Shown piece by piece: positions 1 to 7,906 of a DNA stretch of 19,794 nucleotides. Origin of the DNA: Actinomycetes bacterium (GTDB lineage Bacteria > Actinomycetota > Acidimicrobiia > Acidimicrobiales > SZUA-35); contig JAAETV010000419.1 in assembly GCA_024227975.1 (NCBI GenBank), positions 1-19,794 of the forward strand, written 5' to 3'. The notes beneath the pieces were generated by a model. That model made no database searches. It was given only the letters and a program-made list of their open reading frames with translations, and had not been told where the DNA came from. The position numbers were made by a program, and so were the translations under genes. Numbering within the stretch: position 1 is the stretch's first letter; each line of letters opens with the position of its first letter.

Positions 1-299
1 AACTTGGCGTTGACACTGCGCTGGATGCGGGCCAGATCGGCATCAGCCGGAAGGTCGGTCGAGAGCACCTGCCCCCAGGCGTGAACCCCAGCATCGGTCC
101 GCCCCGACATCACCAACTTCGGCTCGTAGCCGACAAGCGGGGTCAGGAATGCCTGCAACTCGCCAACAACGGTGCGGACGCCCTCATTCGGCGCCAATCC
201 CCGAAACCCCGTCCCGTCATAGGCAACGAGCAACCGAACGCGTCGAGCCCCAGTAGGAGACTTCCCTACCTGTGGGACATCAGAATGACTGCTACACAA
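1..299 (-). CDS. truA: tRNA pseudouridine(38-40) synthase TruA, N-terminal part (runs off window)
   Basis: TruA converts uridines 38-40 of the tRNA anticodon arm to pseudouridine. The translated minus strand reads [14 protein letters not shown] near the start and then [14 protein letters not shown], the family signature containing the catalytic aspartate (GRTDAGVHA). About 80 codons of the conserved N-terminal half are present and the rest lies beyond base 1. The start is uncertain: no ATG or GTG is in frame near the conserved N-terminus. A TTG at 297-299 would overlap the rplQ stop by 8 nt and fits the tight coupling of this cluster, while a TTG at 231-233 would remove the usual first beta-strand residues. 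I chose the upstream one. truA after rplQ is a common order downstream of the alpha operon. Identity is confident; the start is not. Confidence 0.85.
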   Translation of the reverse strand, partial: MCSSHSDVPQVGKSPTGARRVRLLVAYDGTGFRGLAPNEGVRTVVGELQAFLTPLVGYEPKLVMSGRTDAGVHAWGQVLSTDLPADADLARIQRSVNAK

Positions 300-645
300 A
301 CTCGATGCGGGCCATGGGGGCATTGTCACCCTTGCGAGGGCCCAGCTTCAGCACCCGGGTATAGCCCCCGGGGCGAGTCTCATAGCGAGGACCGACCTCG
401 TCGAAGAGCTTGGTCGTCATCTCGACATCACCCAGATACGACAGCACCTGGCGGAAATTGTGAAGCCCACCCTTCTTGGCCTTGGTCACCAAGCGTTCAG
501 CGACAGGGCGCATGGCCTTGGCCTTGGCCTCGGTGGTGACGATGCCATCGGCAGCGACCAGGGATGCGACCAGGTTCGCCATCATCAGCTTCTGGTGTTG
601 GGCAGAACCGCCGAAGCGGCGAGCCTTGCGGGGTCGACCGGGCAT
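292..645 (-). CDS. rplQ: 50S ribosomal protein L17
   Basis: L17 of the large subunit, 117 residues, a normal length. The N-terminus [25 protein letters not shown] matches the family pattern (basic start, then H/Q-K-L-x-NL). The central [22 protein letters not shown] helix and the C-terminal [25 protein letters not shown] are typical L17 features. The ATG at 643-645 lies 5 nt after the rpoA stop, so the gene is in the alpha operon with rpoA, its usual partner. truA probably follows with a small overlap. Nothing is odd about the protein. Confidence 0.97.
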   Translation of the reverse strand: MPGRPRKARRFGGSAQHQKLMMANLVASLVAADGIVTTEAKAKAMRPVAERLVTKAKKGGLHNFRQVLSYLGDVEMTTKLFDEVGPRYETRPGGYTRVLKLGPRKGDNAPMARIEFV

Positions 646-650
646 GTGTA

Positions 651-1592
651 CTAGCTCCTTGCGCCGCGCAGGGTCAGCCCGCGCTCATCCAGTTTGGCGA
701 TGACCTCATCGAGCGACTTCTGACCAAAGTTGGTAATGGCCAGCAGGTCATCGTCGGTCTTCGTCAGCAGCTCACCGATCGTGTTGACCTGAGCACGCTT
801 GAGACAGTTGCGGGGCCGCTCCGACAAATCGAGATCCTCGATCGGAAGGTCGAGATCGGGCGATCCCGAAGCCGCGGCGGGAGCCTCACCGAGGGTAAGA
901 CCCTCGGGCTCCTCGCTCATCTCCTCGACCAACTGCATCAGCGAGCGGAGGGTGGCTCCGGCCGAAGCCAGGGCGTCACGAGGGGCGATTGAACCGTCGG
1001 TCTCGATATCGAGAATGAGGCGGTCGTAGTCGGTTGACATCTCGACCCTGGTCGGCTCCACAGCCAGTGACACCCGACGAATCGGGCTGAAGATGGCATC
1101 AATGGGGATGACACCGATGGTGGAGGTCTCCGAAGGGCGGACCGAGGACAGCCAGCCCCGACCGCGACCGACAGTGAGATCAATGGCCAAACGGCCTTTG
1201 TCGTTGAGGGTGGCGACCAGAGCGTCGGGGTTGAGCACCTCGACCTCGGGTGGACACGAGATATCGCCGGCTGTCACCGAGCCCGGACCGCGGGCATCGA
1301 GGCGGAGCACAACGTCCTCGTCGCTCTCGCTGGTCACAACGACATCCTTGAGGTTCAAGATGACGTCAGTAACGTCCTCGACGACTCCGACGATGGTGTC
1401 GAACTCATGCAGAGCATCGTCGAAACGGACCGAGGTAATGGCAGCACCAGGGACCGACGACAACAGGGTACGGCGCAGGGAGTTGCCCAACGTGTAGCCG
1501 AAGCCGTGCTCCAGAGGGCCGATGGCGAACGAGCCGCGTGACGACTGGCCGTCGTCCAACTGCTCGACCGTTGGTCGCTGAATAACCAGCAT
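651..1592 (-). CDS. rpoA: DNA-directed RNA polymerase subunit alpha
   Basis: The alpha subunit nucleates RNA polymerase assembly through its N-terminal domain and binds UP elements and activators through its C-terminal domain. The 313-residue product has a clear alpha-NTD (about 1-230; [25 protein letters not shown] near residue 25 is the dimerisation signature), an acidic Ala/Ser/Pro linker, and an alpha-CTD (about 250-310; [16 protein letters not shown], then [10 protein letters not shown] with its helix-hairpin-helix). The ATG at 1590-1592 has a GAGGA about 7 nt upstream. It is separated from rpsD by a 112-bp spacer with two strong hairpins (1644-1701), so it may be partly uncoupled from the genes before it. 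It is followed closely by rplQ. Confidence 0.98.
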   Translation of the reverse strand: MLVIQRPTVEQLDDGQSSRGSFAIGPLEHGFGYTLGNSLRRTLLSSVPGAAITSVRFDDALHEFDTIVGVVEDVTDVILNLKDVVVTSESDEDVVLRLDARGPGSVTAGDISCPPEVEVLNPDALVATLNDKGRLAIDLTVGRGRGWLSSVRPSETSTIGVIPIDAIFSPIRRVSLAVEPTRVEMSTDYDRLILDIETDGSIAPRDALASAGATLRSLMQLVEEMSEEPEGLTLGEAPAAASGSPDLDLPIEDLDLSERPRNCLKRAQVNTIGELLTKTDDDLLAITNFGQKSLDEVIAKLDERGLTLRGARS

Positions 1593-1643
1593 GGGAGATT
1601 CCTCGTTGGTGGGGTTGGGACCGGTGATGATTTGAACGGAGAC

Positions 1644-1701
1644 GTTCGGCCGAGCGCCGAACCTGAGCTGCCTCGCTAGCAGCCGCTACCCGCCGGGTAG
1701 C
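1644..1701 (-). promoter_or_regulatory. Two-hairpin element between rpsD and rpoA
   Basis: Two perfect inverted repeats lie in the spacer. Reading the minus strand, GCTACCC-GGC-GGGTAGC (1685-1701) begins 3 nt after the rpsD stop, and GTTCGGC-GCTCG-GCCGAAC (1644-1662) follows, trailed by GTCTCC. No run of T follows either stem, so this is not a textbook intrinsic terminator. It could be a U-tract-less terminator, an attenuator or an RNase processing site. The same arrangement recurs after rplO and rpsJ. Confidence 0.55.
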
Positions 1702-1704
1702 GAT

Positions 1705-2322
1705 CTACTTGCTGTAGAGCTCCACGATGAGTTGCTCACGGATGGGAACGTCGATCTGCTCACGCAGCGGTTCCGAATAAACCTTGACCTTGAACTCGTC
1801 GTCTCGGTCGAGCCATGGTGGGGGCGTGCGATCGAGGACGTCCTTGTTCCATTGGACGATCGCGTTATCCCGGGTCTTCTCCCGGATCTCGACCACATCA
1901 TCCTTGCGTACCCGATACGAGGGCACGTTGACCCGCTTGCCGTTCACGTTCACATGACCGTGAGACACGAACTGGCGAGCCTGAGGCCGGGTCGACGCCC
2001 AGCCTGTGCGGTAGATCACATTGTCGAGCCGAAGCTCGAGGGAGCGCAGCATGTTCTCGCCCGTCACGCCCTTCTTGCGAGATGCCTCGGTGTAGACCCG
2101 ACGGAACTGACGCTCAGTGAGACCGTAGGTGAAGCGAGCCTTCTGCTTCTCCTGGAGTTGGGCCAGGTACTCGCTGTTGTTGTTGCCACGGCGACGGGTA
2201 CGGCCATGGATCCCGGGAGGATAGGGACGCTTCTCCAAGGCATGGGTCTCGCCCCGGGTGCCGAAGATGTTGGTGCCGAGACGGCGGGAGACGCGGGCCC
2301 TGGGGCCGGTGTATCGAGACAT
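1705..2322 (-). CDS. rpsD: 30S ribosomal protein S4
   Basis: S4 is a primary 16S rRNA-binding protein that nucleates assembly of the 30S body and often acts as a translational repressor of the alpha operon. The start chosen is the ATG at 2320-2322 (MSRYTGPRARVSRRLG), the conserved S4 N-terminus, giving 205 residues; a longer in-frame reading up to 2355 would run back into rpsK. GGAGGG lies about 8 nt upstream inside the end of rpsK. The N-terminal region has no cysteines, so this is the zinc-free type. The S4 RNA-binding domain is at about 95-160 (LRLDNVIYRTGWASTRPQARQFVSHGHV). The stop is followed 3 nt later by a strong hairpin. Confidence 0.97.
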   Translation of the reverse strand: MSRYTGPRARVSRRLGTNIFGTRGETHALEKRPYPPGIHGRTRRRGNNNSEYLAQLQEKQKARFTYGLTERQFRRVYTEASRKKGVTGENMLRSLELRLDNVIYRTGWASTRPQARQFVSHGHVNVNGKRVNVPSYRVRKDDVVEIREKTRDNAIVQWNKDVLDRTPPPWLDRDDEFKVKVYSEPLREQIDVPIREQLIVELYSK

Positions 2323-2324
2323 AT

Positions 2325-2723
2325 TCAGACCCTCCGGCGCTTCGGGGGCCGGCAACCATTGTGGGGTACCGGGGTGACGTCTTTGATGCCGGTCACTTCG
2401 ATGCCGGCGTTCTGGATGGATCGAATGGCCGTCTCACGCCCGGAACCCGGGCCCTTGACCTGCACATCGACCTTGCGCACCCCGTGTTCCATGGCCCGTC
2501 GGGCCGCAACTTCGGCCGCCTGCTGGGCGGCGTAGGGGGTGGACTTGCGTGAGCCTTTGAAGCCGACATTGCCGGCTGAGGCCCAGGACAACACATTGCC
2601 CTCCTGATCGGAGATGGCGATGATCGTGTTGTTGAAGCTCGACTTGATGTGAGCGACACCGTGGGTGACGTTCTTGCGCTCTCGCTTGCGGGGCCGACGC
2701 CCTCCGCTGGTTGGCTTGGCCAT
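2325..2723 (-). CDS. rpsK: 30S ribosomal protein S11
   Basis: S11 lines the mRNA exit region on the small-subunit platform. The 132-residue product carries [48 protein letters not shown], the family signature, and ends in [11 protein letters not shown], the conserved basic tail. The N-terminus is basic ([16 protein letters not shown]), as usual. The ATG at 2721-2723 is 2 nt after the rpsM stop, and its own stop is 2 nt before rpsD. This gives the standard rpsM-rpsK-rpsD order of the alpha operon with likely translational coupling. Confidence 0.98.
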   Translation of the reverse strand: MAKPTSGGRRPRKRERKNVTHGVAHIKSSFNNTIIAISDQEGNVLSWASAGNVGFKGSRKSTPYAAQQAAEVAARRAMEHGVRKVDVQVKGPGSGRETAIRSIQNAGIEVTGIKDVTPVPHNGCRPPKRRRV

Positions 2724-2725
2724 GG

Positions 2726-3103
2726 TTACTTGGTGACCTTCTTCTTGCCGGCGACAGTCTTCTTGGGGCCCTTGCGGGTGCGGGCGTTGGTCTGGGTCCG
2801 TTGACCCCTGACCGGTAGGCCCTTGCGGTGGCGGATGCCCTGGTGGCAGCCGATCTCCATTTTGCGCTTGATGTCCTGGGAGACCTCACGACGGAGATCA
2901 CCTTCAGTCTTCAAGTTGGAATCGATCCAAGCCCGGATTCGCATGACCTCATCGTCGGTCAGATCCTTGACCCGGGTGTTGCCATCGACCCCGGTGGCTT
3001 CGGCAACGGTCTTGGCGGTGGTCGACCCGACGCCGAAGACATAGGTCAGTGCGATTTCGAGTCGCTTGTCTCGGGGGATATCGATCCCTGCGATACGAGC
3101 CAT
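2726..3103 (-). CDS. rpsM: 30S ribosomal protein S13
   Basis: S13 sits at the head of the small subunit and contacts the P-site tRNA and intersubunit bridges. The 125-residue product starts [26 protein letters not shown], the diagnostic N-terminus, followed by the helix-two-turn-helix region. [28 protein letters not shown] is the RNA-binding C-terminal motif, and a Lys-rich tail ([12 protein letters not shown]) follows. It lies 3 nt downstream of rpmJ and 2 nt upstream of rpsK. Nothing is unusual. Confidence 0.98.
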   Translation of the reverse strand: MARIAGIDIPRDKRLEIALTYVFGVGSTTAKTVAEATGVDGNTRVKDLTDDEVMRIRAWIDSNLKTEGDLRREVSQDIKRKMEIGCHQGIRHRKGLPVRGQRTQTNARTRKGPKKTVAGKKKVTK

Positions 3104-3106
3104 GCT

Positions 3107-3220
3107 TCAGCCCTGCCTTTGCTTGTGACGAGGGTTCTCGCAAATCACCTGAACCCGCCGATGGCGACGGATCACTTTGCACTTCTCACACATCGGTTTG
3201 ACGCTTGGTCGGACCTTCAT
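3107..3220 (-). CDS. rpmJ: 50S ribosomal protein L36, zinc-ribbon type
   Basis: A 37-residue gene on the minus strand. The product begins [20 protein letters not shown] and ends NPRHKQRQG, a full-length L36. It keeps the zinc ligands C11, C14, C27 and H32, so it is the zinc-binding form rather than the zinc-free paralogue made under zinc limitation. The start is the ATG at 3218-3220. It lies between infA and rpsM, its usual place, and ends 3 nt before the rpsM start. A 123-bp spacer with a stable hairpin separates it from infA. Confidence 0.97.
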   Translation of the reverse strand: MKVRPSVKPMCEKCKVIRRHRRVQVICENPRHKQRQG

Positions 3221-3247
3221 CGGTGTTCTTTCGTTCACACGTTCGAC

Positions 3248-3278
3248 GCCGGGAATACGCAGCAATCCTGCGTCCGGC
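3248..3278 (-). promoter_or_regulatory. Hairpin in the infA-rpmJ spacer
   Basis: The 123-bp spacer 3221-3343 holds one good inverted repeat. ACGCAG (3257-3262) and CTGCGT (3268-3273) form a perfect 6-bp stem with a 5-nt loop, extended by GCCGG (3248-3252) pairing with CCGGC (3274-3278) across a 4-nt bulge. It ends 28 nt before the rpmJ start. It could be a leader structure, a processing site or a site for an S4-like repressor. The structure is visible; the role is inference. Confidence 0.45.
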
Positions 3279-3343
3279 CTGAGCGGGAGGGACTTTTGGG
3301 AGGCGGCCCGGCGGGTGCCTCGGGAACTGGTTGCTTGGGTTGC

Positions 3344-3568
3344 CTACTTGTAGCGGTAGGTGATGCGCCCGCGAGTGAGGTCGTACGGGGTGAGCTCAAC
3401 TTGGACACGGTCACCGGGCAGGATGCGAATGTAGTGACGTCGCATCTTTCCCGAGATGTGACCCAGTACCGAATGACCGTTCTCGAGTTCGACCCGAAAC
3501 ATGGCGTTCGGGAGCGACTCGACTACGGTGCCTTCGAGCACGATCGCATCTTCTTTATGCTTTGGCAG
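3344..3568 (-). CDS. infA: Translation initiation factor IF-1, apparently starting at CTG
   Basis: IF-1 blocks the A site and assists IF-2 and IF-3 during initiation. The product has the single OB fold: [67 protein letters not shown], essentially invariant for IF-1. No ATG, GTG or TTG occurs at the conserved N-terminus. At that point the frame reads CTG-CCA-AAG (positions 3568 downward), giving (M)PKHKED, with GGAGG at 3575-3579 exactly 6 nt upstream, so I place the start at CTG, 74 residues. An upstream TTG at 3601 would add 11 residues unlike the family and lacks a ribosome-binding site. A candidate promoter lies about 50 nt upstream. Confidence 0.9.
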   Translation of the reverse strand: MPKHKEDAIVLEGTVVESLPNAMFRVELENGHSVLGHISGKMRRHYIRILPGDRVQVELTPYDLTRGRITYRYK

Positions 3569-3615
3569 GACAATCCTCCATAACCGGCGGTGCGGGCACA
3601 ACGGCCCAATCGTTT

Positions 3616-3644
3616 AGTCTAGAGCGACCAAGGTGTGGCGCCAA
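3616..3644 (-). promoter_or_regulatory. Candidate sigma70-type promoter for infA-rpmJ-rpsM-rpsK-rpsD
   Basis: On the minus strand TTGGCG (3639-3644) is followed after exactly 17 nt by TAGACT (3616-3621). Each hexamer matches 4 of 6 consensus positions. Transcription would start near 3608-3610, about 40 nt before the proposed CTG start of infA, leaving room for the GGAGG. It sits in the 80-113 bp gap after adk, a reasonable place for an alpha-operon promoter. Found by eye. Confidence 0.45.
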
Positions 3645-3648
3645 CCCG

Positions 3649-3678
3649 GCTGAATACCCTCTAGCCCAGTGATTCAGC
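3649..3678 (-). terminator. Inverted repeat just after adk
   Basis: GCTGAAT (3649-3655) and ATTCAGC (3672-3678) form a perfect 7-bp stem with a 16-nt loop. On the transcribed strand it begins 3 nt after the adk stop. No T-run follows. It lies immediately before the candidate infA promoter, so it could mark the end of the secY-adk transcript. The long loop weakens the case. Confidence 0.3.
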
Positions 3679-3681
3679 GCC

Positions 3682-4275
3682 TCAGAGCCCAGGTGTACCC
3701 AATTCACCGTCGAGGATGGCGTCGATGGCCCCGAACAGGCGAGACGACACCTCCTCCTCGGATCCGAGCCCATCGACGGTGACCAGCAGACCATGCTTCT
3801 CGAACCAGTCGAGGACCGGACGGGTCTCCTGCTCGTAGAGGCCCAAGCGCTGGGCAATGGCCTCATCGGTGTCGTCGGCCCGGGCCCGGGCCTTCATCCT
3901 GGTCGTCACCTCGTCGAGGGGGACGTCCAGGTTGATGACGGCGTGAAGGCCGTCATGGCCGAGAGCCGAAAAAAGGCCCTCAGCCTGGTCGATCGTGCGG
4001 GGAAAGCCGTCGAGAACGAATCCGCTGGCTGCCACATCGGATTCTGCGATCCTGTTCTGGGCCACCGGGATCATGATGTCGTCGCCGACGAGGCCGCCTC
4101 GGTCCATGATCTCGCCTGCCTTGCGGCCGAGCTCTGATTCAGCGGCCCGCTCAGCGCGGAGCATGTCACCGGTGCTGATGTGGACGACGCCGTAGCGTTC
4201 CACCAGTCGCGTGCACTGTGTGCCTTTTCCTGCCCCTTGGCGACCGAAGATGACCAGTCGAGTTGGCTGTCCCAT
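3682..4275 (-). CDS. adk: Adenylate kinase, short-LID form
   Basis: Adenylate kinase catalyses ATP + AMP = 2 ADP in the cytoplasm. The 197-residue product has the P-loop GRQGAGKGT at about 11-19, the AMP-binding region HISTGDMLRAE, and the FVLDGFPRTIDQA motif at about 86-98. The LID is the short type (RARADDTDEAIAQRL) with no zinc-finger cysteines, as common in actinobacteria. The ATG at 4273-4275 is 18 nt after secY, so the pair is probably cotranscribed. In many bacteria map follows adk here; in this window adk is followed directly by infA. Confidence 0.98.
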   Translation of the reverse strand: MGQPTRLVIFGRQGAGKGTQCTRLVERYGVVHISTGDMLRAERAAESELGRKAGEIMDRGGLVGDDIMIPVAQNRIAESDVAASGFVLDGFPRTIDQAEGLFSALGHDGLHAVINLDVPLDEVTTRMKARARADDTDEAIAQRLGLYEQETRPVLDWFEKHGLLVTVDGLGSEEEVSSRLFGAIDAILDGELGTPGL

Positions 4276-4293
4276 GAGTACCTCCGAAGCGTG

Positions 4294-5637
4294 CTACTTC
4301 AAGAATCCGTCGTAGTTCCTGGCCATCAGCTGGGCGTTGATCTGCTTCATGGTCTCGAGAGAGACACCGACAGCAATCAACACCGACACGCCGGAGAAGC
4401 CGACCAGGCTGGCCGCGTTGTTGCTACCCGAACCCAGGAGCCGAGCGAGGGCGGCCGAAGGGATGAGGGCCACCAGAGCCAGGAACAGGGCACCGGGGAG
4501 GGTGATGCGGTTCAAGATCTTGGCCAGGTATCGCTCAGTTTGCGGTCCGGGCCGGATGCCGGGGATGAACCCGCCCGACTTGCGGAGCTCATCGGCTCGA
4601 CGAACCGGGTCGAAGGCAATCGCATTGTAGAAATAGGCAAACCCCACGATCAGAGCACCGAAGACGAGGATGTAGCCAAGATTGTCCGGCTGGAAAAGGT
4701 TGTTCGAGATGAAGGTGCGGACAGTGTCACCCCAGTTCGGCTGGGCGGGATCACCACTCGTTGGCAAGACATTGGCCAACAACGACGGCAACTGAAGTAG
4801 GGAGCTGGCGAAGATCACGGGGATGACACCAGCCTGGTTCACCTTGAGTGGGATGTAGGTGTTATTGCCGCCGTATTGCCGACGTCCGACAACCCGCTTG
4901 GCGAAGTTGACCGGGATACGGCGCTGGCCCTGTTCGACAAAAACGATCCCAGCGCACAACACTGCCAGGAGGAGGAGGGCAACAACGAGCCACGCCCACC
5001 CTGAGATGGCCTTGATACGGATCCCAAGTGCGGGGAGGCCGCTGACGACCGAAGCGAAGATGAGCATCGACATCCCGTTGCCGATGCCTTTCTGGGTCAC
5101 CAGCTCGCCCATCCACATGACCAGGGCCGTTCCAACCGTCATACAAGTGATGGCCATTACCATCAGACCGGCCGAGGAATCGGGGAAGAGGCCAACATCG
5201 ATGCCGAAGAAGGCGGTCGGGTTGCGCCCGACGATGAACACGATGCCCGTGCTTTGCACCATGGCCAAGACGATGGCGATGTAGCGGGTCCACTGGGTGA
5301 TCTTGCGCTGCCCGACCGATCCCTGCGACTGCCACTCCTCCAACTTGGGGACGGCCACGGTCAGGATCTGGATGATGATCGAGGCCGTGATGTAGGGCAG
5401 GATCCCGAGAGAGAACAGAGACAGTGAGGAAAGTCCTCCACCCGTGAACAGGTTCAGGTAGCCGAAGATCCCGCCCTCGGTCTGCTCGGCCTCGGCCCGC
5501 AGCTGCTCGATGGCATCGAGGCTGACCCCTGGGGCCGGGATCTGAACCCCGAGCCGGTAGACGGCCAGGATGAAGATCGTGAACAGGATCTTGTTCCGCA
5601 GTTCGGTGGTTCGCAGAACGTTTCGCAGCGTTGACAT
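4294..5637 (-). CDS. secY: Preprotein translocase subunit SecY
   Basis: SecY is the channel of the Sec translocon in the cytoplasmic membrane. The 447-residue product shows ten hydrophobic segments. The N-terminal RNKILFTIFILAVYRLGVQIPAPGV begins TM1, GGGLSSLSLFSLGILPYITASIIIQIL covers the plug and TM2 region, and KVNQAGVIPVIFASSLLQLP is the conserved cytoplasmic-loop/TM7 stretch. Near the C-terminus, RYDGFLK-like residues (NYDGFLK) end the protein, which is usual. The ATG at 5635-5637 has AGGAG about 9 nt upstream. It follows rplO, its normal partner in the spc operon, but across an 81-bp spacer with the recurrent two-hairpin element. Confidence 0.98.
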   Translation of the reverse strand: MSTLRNVLRTTELRNKILFTIFILAVYRLGVQIPAPGVSLDAIEQLRAEAEQTEGGIFGYLNLFTGGGLSSLSLFSLGILPYITASIIIQILTVAVPKLEEWQSQGSVGQRKITQWTRYIAIVLAMVQSTGIVFIVGRNPTAFFGIDVGLFPDSSAGLMVMAITCMTVGTALVMWMGELVTQKGIGNGMSMLIFASVVSGLPALGIRIKAISGWAWLVVALLLLAVLCAGIVFVEQGQRRIPVNFAKRVVGRRQYGGNNTYIPLKVNQAGVIPVIFASSLLQLPSLLANVLPTSGDPAQPNWGDTVRTFISNNLFQPDNLGYILVFGALIVGFAYFYNAIAFDPVRRADELRKSGGFIPGIRPGPQTERYLAKILNRITLPGALFLALVALIPSAALARLLGSGSNNAASLVGFSGVSVLIAVGVSLETMKQINAQLMARNYDGFLK

Positions 5638-5656
5638 ATGCTGATTCTCCTGGGAC

Positions 5657-5708
5657 GTTTCGGCCTAGCCGAGACTCCAAGCAACCCATAGGAACCCCGC
5701 CGGGTTCC
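5657..5708 (-). promoter_or_regulatory. Two-hairpin element between rplO and secY
   Basis: On the minus strand GGAACCC-GGCG-GGGTTCC (5691-5708) starts 10 nt after the rplO stop. It is followed by GTCTCGGC-TAG-GCCGAAAC (5657-5675; one G-T pair) and then GTCCCAGGAG, which runs into the secY ribosome-binding site. The second stem can alternate with an overlapping CCGGG/CCCGG pairing near 5700-5711. No T-run follows. Placement directly before secY suggests attenuation or processing that lowers secY relative to ribosomal proteins. The layout matches the elements after rpsJ and rpsD. Confidence 0.55.
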
Positions 5709-5718
5709 CGGTTGCCAG

Positions 5719-6204
5719 CTACCGGTTGGTTAGTGCATTTCCTTGAGCCGCTGGCCTCACCTTGAACGGCAGGGGCAGCTTCTCAACTTTGCCACCTGCT
5801 GCGATGATGGCGGCTTCAGCACTCTTGGAAAAAGCGTGAGCCTTGACCATGACGGGTTCGGAGACCGTCCCCCGGCCAAGCACCTTGACCAGGGAACCCT
5901 TGCCGACAAGACCCTTGGCTAGCAGGGCCTCGGGAGTGACCTCGAGCAGGCCAGATTCGACGATCGTGTCAAGGTTGATGGCCTGATACTCGACCCGGAA
6001 TGGGTTGTTGAAGCCACGCAGCTTGGGTAGACGCTGCTGGATCGGCAGCTGGCCGCCTTCAAAACCGACCCGGACCGTGTTGCGGGCCTTCTGACCCTTG
6101 GTGCCTCGGCCGGCGGTCTTGCCACCCTTGCCTCCGATACCACGACCGACGCGCTTGCGACGCCTACGTGAACCCTCGGCTGGCTTGAGATCGTGAATCT
6201 TCAT
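5719..6204 (-). CDS. rplO: 50S ribosomal protein L15
   Basis: L15 is a late-assembly large-subunit protein. The 161-residue product starts [22 protein letters not shown] and continues with [19 protein letters not shown], the Gly/Lys-rich extension that threads into 23S rRNA. The globular domain ends with [15 protein letters not shown]. The ATG at 6202-6204 is 2 nt after rpmD. It is the last gene of a tightly packed stretch, and the spacer to secY carries hairpins. Confidence 0.97.
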   Translation of the reverse strand: MKIHDLKPAEGSRRRRKRVGRGIGGKGGKTAGRGTKGQKARNTVRVGFEGGQLPIQQRLPKLRGFNNPFRVEYQAINLDTIVESGLLEVTPEALLAKGLVGKGSLVKVLGRGTVSEPVMVKAHAFSKSAEAAIIAAGGKVEKLPLPFKVRPAAQGNALTNR

Positions 6205-6206
6205 TG

Positions 6207-6416
6207 TCAGGAATCCTCTTGCGCTTCGACGCTGACCAGGTGAGGAACACGGGCGATGATGCCTCGTATCTCAGGGCGGTCAGGCAGCACGTTCGACTTG
6301 CCGATGCGGCCCAGTCCAAGGGCTCGGAGGCAGCCTCGCTGCTTTGGCTTGGACCCGATAGCGGACCGGGTCTGGGTTACCTTGATCGCACCATCGTTTG
6401 CACTTGCGCCGGCCAT
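6207..6416 (-). CDS. rpmD: 50S ribosomal protein L30
   Basis: L30, 69 residues. [51 protein letters not shown] is the complete conserved domain, with the RALGL-x-RIG motif. A short [10 protein letters not shown] leader precedes it. Start and upstream stop share a base (TGATG with rpsE), indicating translational coupling. It lies between rpsE and rplO as in most spc operons. Confidence 0.97.
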   Translation of the reverse strand: MAGASANDGAIKVTQTRSAIGSKPKQRGCLRALGLGRIGKSNVLPDRPEIRGIIARVPHLVSVEAQEDS

Positions 6417-6985
6417 CAGCCGACCTCCGCCCCGGCCTTGGCCGCTTTCTTGCGCTCGTTGTACGCATCGAGCATGCCCTTGGGGGTGAACTCGCTGGCG
6501 TCGAGGCCGCGCAGACGAGCAACCTCGTCGGGCCGCTTCAAGCTCTGGAGAGCATTGATGGTGGCGCGAGCCACGTTGATCTGGTTGGCTGAGCCGAGCG
6601 ACTTGCAGAGCACGTCGCTGATGCCGGCCTCTTCTAGAATGGCGCGGGCCGCGCCCCCGGCGATGACTCCGGTACCGGGAGCCGCAGGCTTGAGCAGGAC
6701 TCGTCCTGCACCCTGGGTACCGATGATGGGGTGGGTGATGGTGCCACCGGCCATCGGCACGTCGAACATGAGGCGACGGGCCTCTTCGGTGCCCTTCTGG
6801 ATGGCCAAAGGCACCTCCTTGGCCTTGCCGTAGCCGAGACCGACCCGGCCGTTGGCATCGCCCAGAACGACAAGGGCGGTGAAGGCAAAGCGACGCCCAC
6901 CCTTGACCACCTTGGCTACCCGGTTGATGGTGATGACTCTGGACTCTCGCCCGTCACCGCGATCATTTCGATCGTTGTTGGCCAT
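6416..6985 (-). CDS. rpsE: 30S ribosomal protein S5
   Basis: S5 contributes to decoding fidelity and the mRNA entry helicase activity. The 189-residue product has a basic, Asp/Arg/Asn-rich N-terminus, then [21 protein letters not shown], the S5 double-stranded RNA-binding domain. [23 protein letters not shown] and the C-terminal domain ([34 protein letters not shown]) follow. The ATG at 6983-6985 is 8 nt after rplR. Normal length and order. Confidence 0.98.
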   Translation of the reverse strand: MANNDRNDRGDGRESRVITINRVAKVVKGGRRFAFTALVVLGDANGRVGLGYGKAKEVPLAIQKGTEEARRLMFDVPMAGGTITHPIIGTQGAGRVLLKPAAPGTGVIAGGAARAILEEAGISDVLCKSLGSANQINVARATINALQSLKRPDEVARLRGLDASEFTPKGMLDAYNERKKAAKAGAEVG

Positions 6986-6993
6986 GAGATCTC

Positions 6994-7362
6994 CTAGAAC
7001 TCGAGTCCGGCTTCGCGGGCGGCAGCAGCCAGAGCGGCCACGCGTCCGTGATAGCGGTTGCCACCGCGGTCGAAGACCACGGTGCTGACGCCCGCAGAGC
7101 GGGCCCGTTCGCCGATGAGACGACCAATCGAGGTCGCAGTGTCGACGTTGCCGGTGGAGCCGGCGGAGCGAACGCCTGCCTCATAGGAGGAGGCAGCAGC
7201 CAACGTACGACCCTGCGAGTCGTCGATGACTTGCACACTGATATGACGGTTGGACCGGAACACGGCCAAGCGAGGCCGCTCTGTTGTGCCAACCACCTTC
7301 TTGCGAACACGACGCTGCCGACGTTTGTGAGCAGCGTGCTTCACATTGGTTCTGGAGCTCAT
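6994..7362 (-). CDS. rplR: 50S ribosomal protein L18
   Basis: L18 binds 5S rRNA with L5 to form the central protuberance. The 122-residue product has a basic N-terminus ([41 protein letters not shown]) and the family C-terminus [26 protein letters not shown]. It overlaps the end of rplF by 4 nt (ATGA), indicating coupling, and is followed 8 nt later by rpsE. Normal. Confidence 0.98.
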   Translation of the reverse strand: MSSRTNVKHAAHKRRQRRVRKKVVGTTERPRLAVFRSNRHISVQVIDDSQGRTLAAASSYEAGVRSAGSTGNVDTATSIGRLIGERARSAGVSTVVFDRGGNRYHGRVAALAAAAREAGLEF

Positions 7363-7898
7363 TTGCCAGCCTTTCCAGCCTTGCGCAGCACCCGCTCGCC
7401 CGCATACCGGACACCCTTGCCCTTGTAGGGCTCGGGCTTTCGGTAGGCACGAATCTCAGCTGCTACCTGACCAACGACCTGCTTGTCGATGCCAACGACA
7501 CCGATCTTGGTCGGCTCAGGGACATCGAAGGTGACCCCCTCGGGGGCCTCCACCGTGATCGAGTGGCTGAAGCCGAGAGCCAGTTCCAACTTGGATGGCC
7601 CTTTGGCATTGGCCCTGTAGCCGACGCCGATGATTTCCAGGTCTTTGCGGAACCCTTCACTGACACCGACGACCATATTGTTGACCAGGGATCGGTTCAG
7701 GCCGTGAAGCGCCCTCGACTGACGCTCCTCGTTGAGCCGATCGAGGGTGATGGTGCCATCGTCGATCTCGATCGAGATCGGATCCGGCAGGGTGTGGGTC
7801 AAGGAACCCTTCGGGCCCTTGATCGTGAGATCCTGGCCACTGACGTCGATCTCGACGCCGGAGGGAACCGTGATGGGGGACTTGCCAATACGAGACAC
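7359..7898 (-). CDS. rplF: 50S ribosomal protein L6
   Basis: L6 lies near the GTPase-associated centre. The 179-residue product starts [17 protein letters not shown] and has two tandem L6 domains (about 10-82 and 90-165). The C-terminal signature [25 protein letters not shown] is characteristic. The start is GTG at 7896-7898, 8 nt after rpsH, and the matching N-terminus supports it. It overlaps rplR by 4 nt. Confidence 0.98.
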   Translation of the reverse strand: MSRIGKSPITVPSGVEIDVSGQDLTIKGPKGSLTHTLPDPISIEIDDGTITLDRLNEERQSRALHGLNRSLVNNMVVGVSEGFRKDLEIIGVGYRANAKGPSKLELALGFSHSITVEAPEGVTFDVPEPTKIGVVGIDKQVVGQVAAEIRAYRKPEPYKGKGVRYAGERVLRKAGKAGK

Positions 7899-7906
7899 GG
7901 TGGCTC

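Noticed and set aside
2323..2355. Longer S4 start within rpsK
   Set aside because: MSRYTGPR at 2322 is the conserved S4 start and has GGAGGG upstream.
2828..3583. Long plus-strand open frame across rpsM, rpmJ and infA
   Set aside because: It is antisense to three confidently identified genes; GC-rich codon bias produces such shadows, and its translation has no family features.
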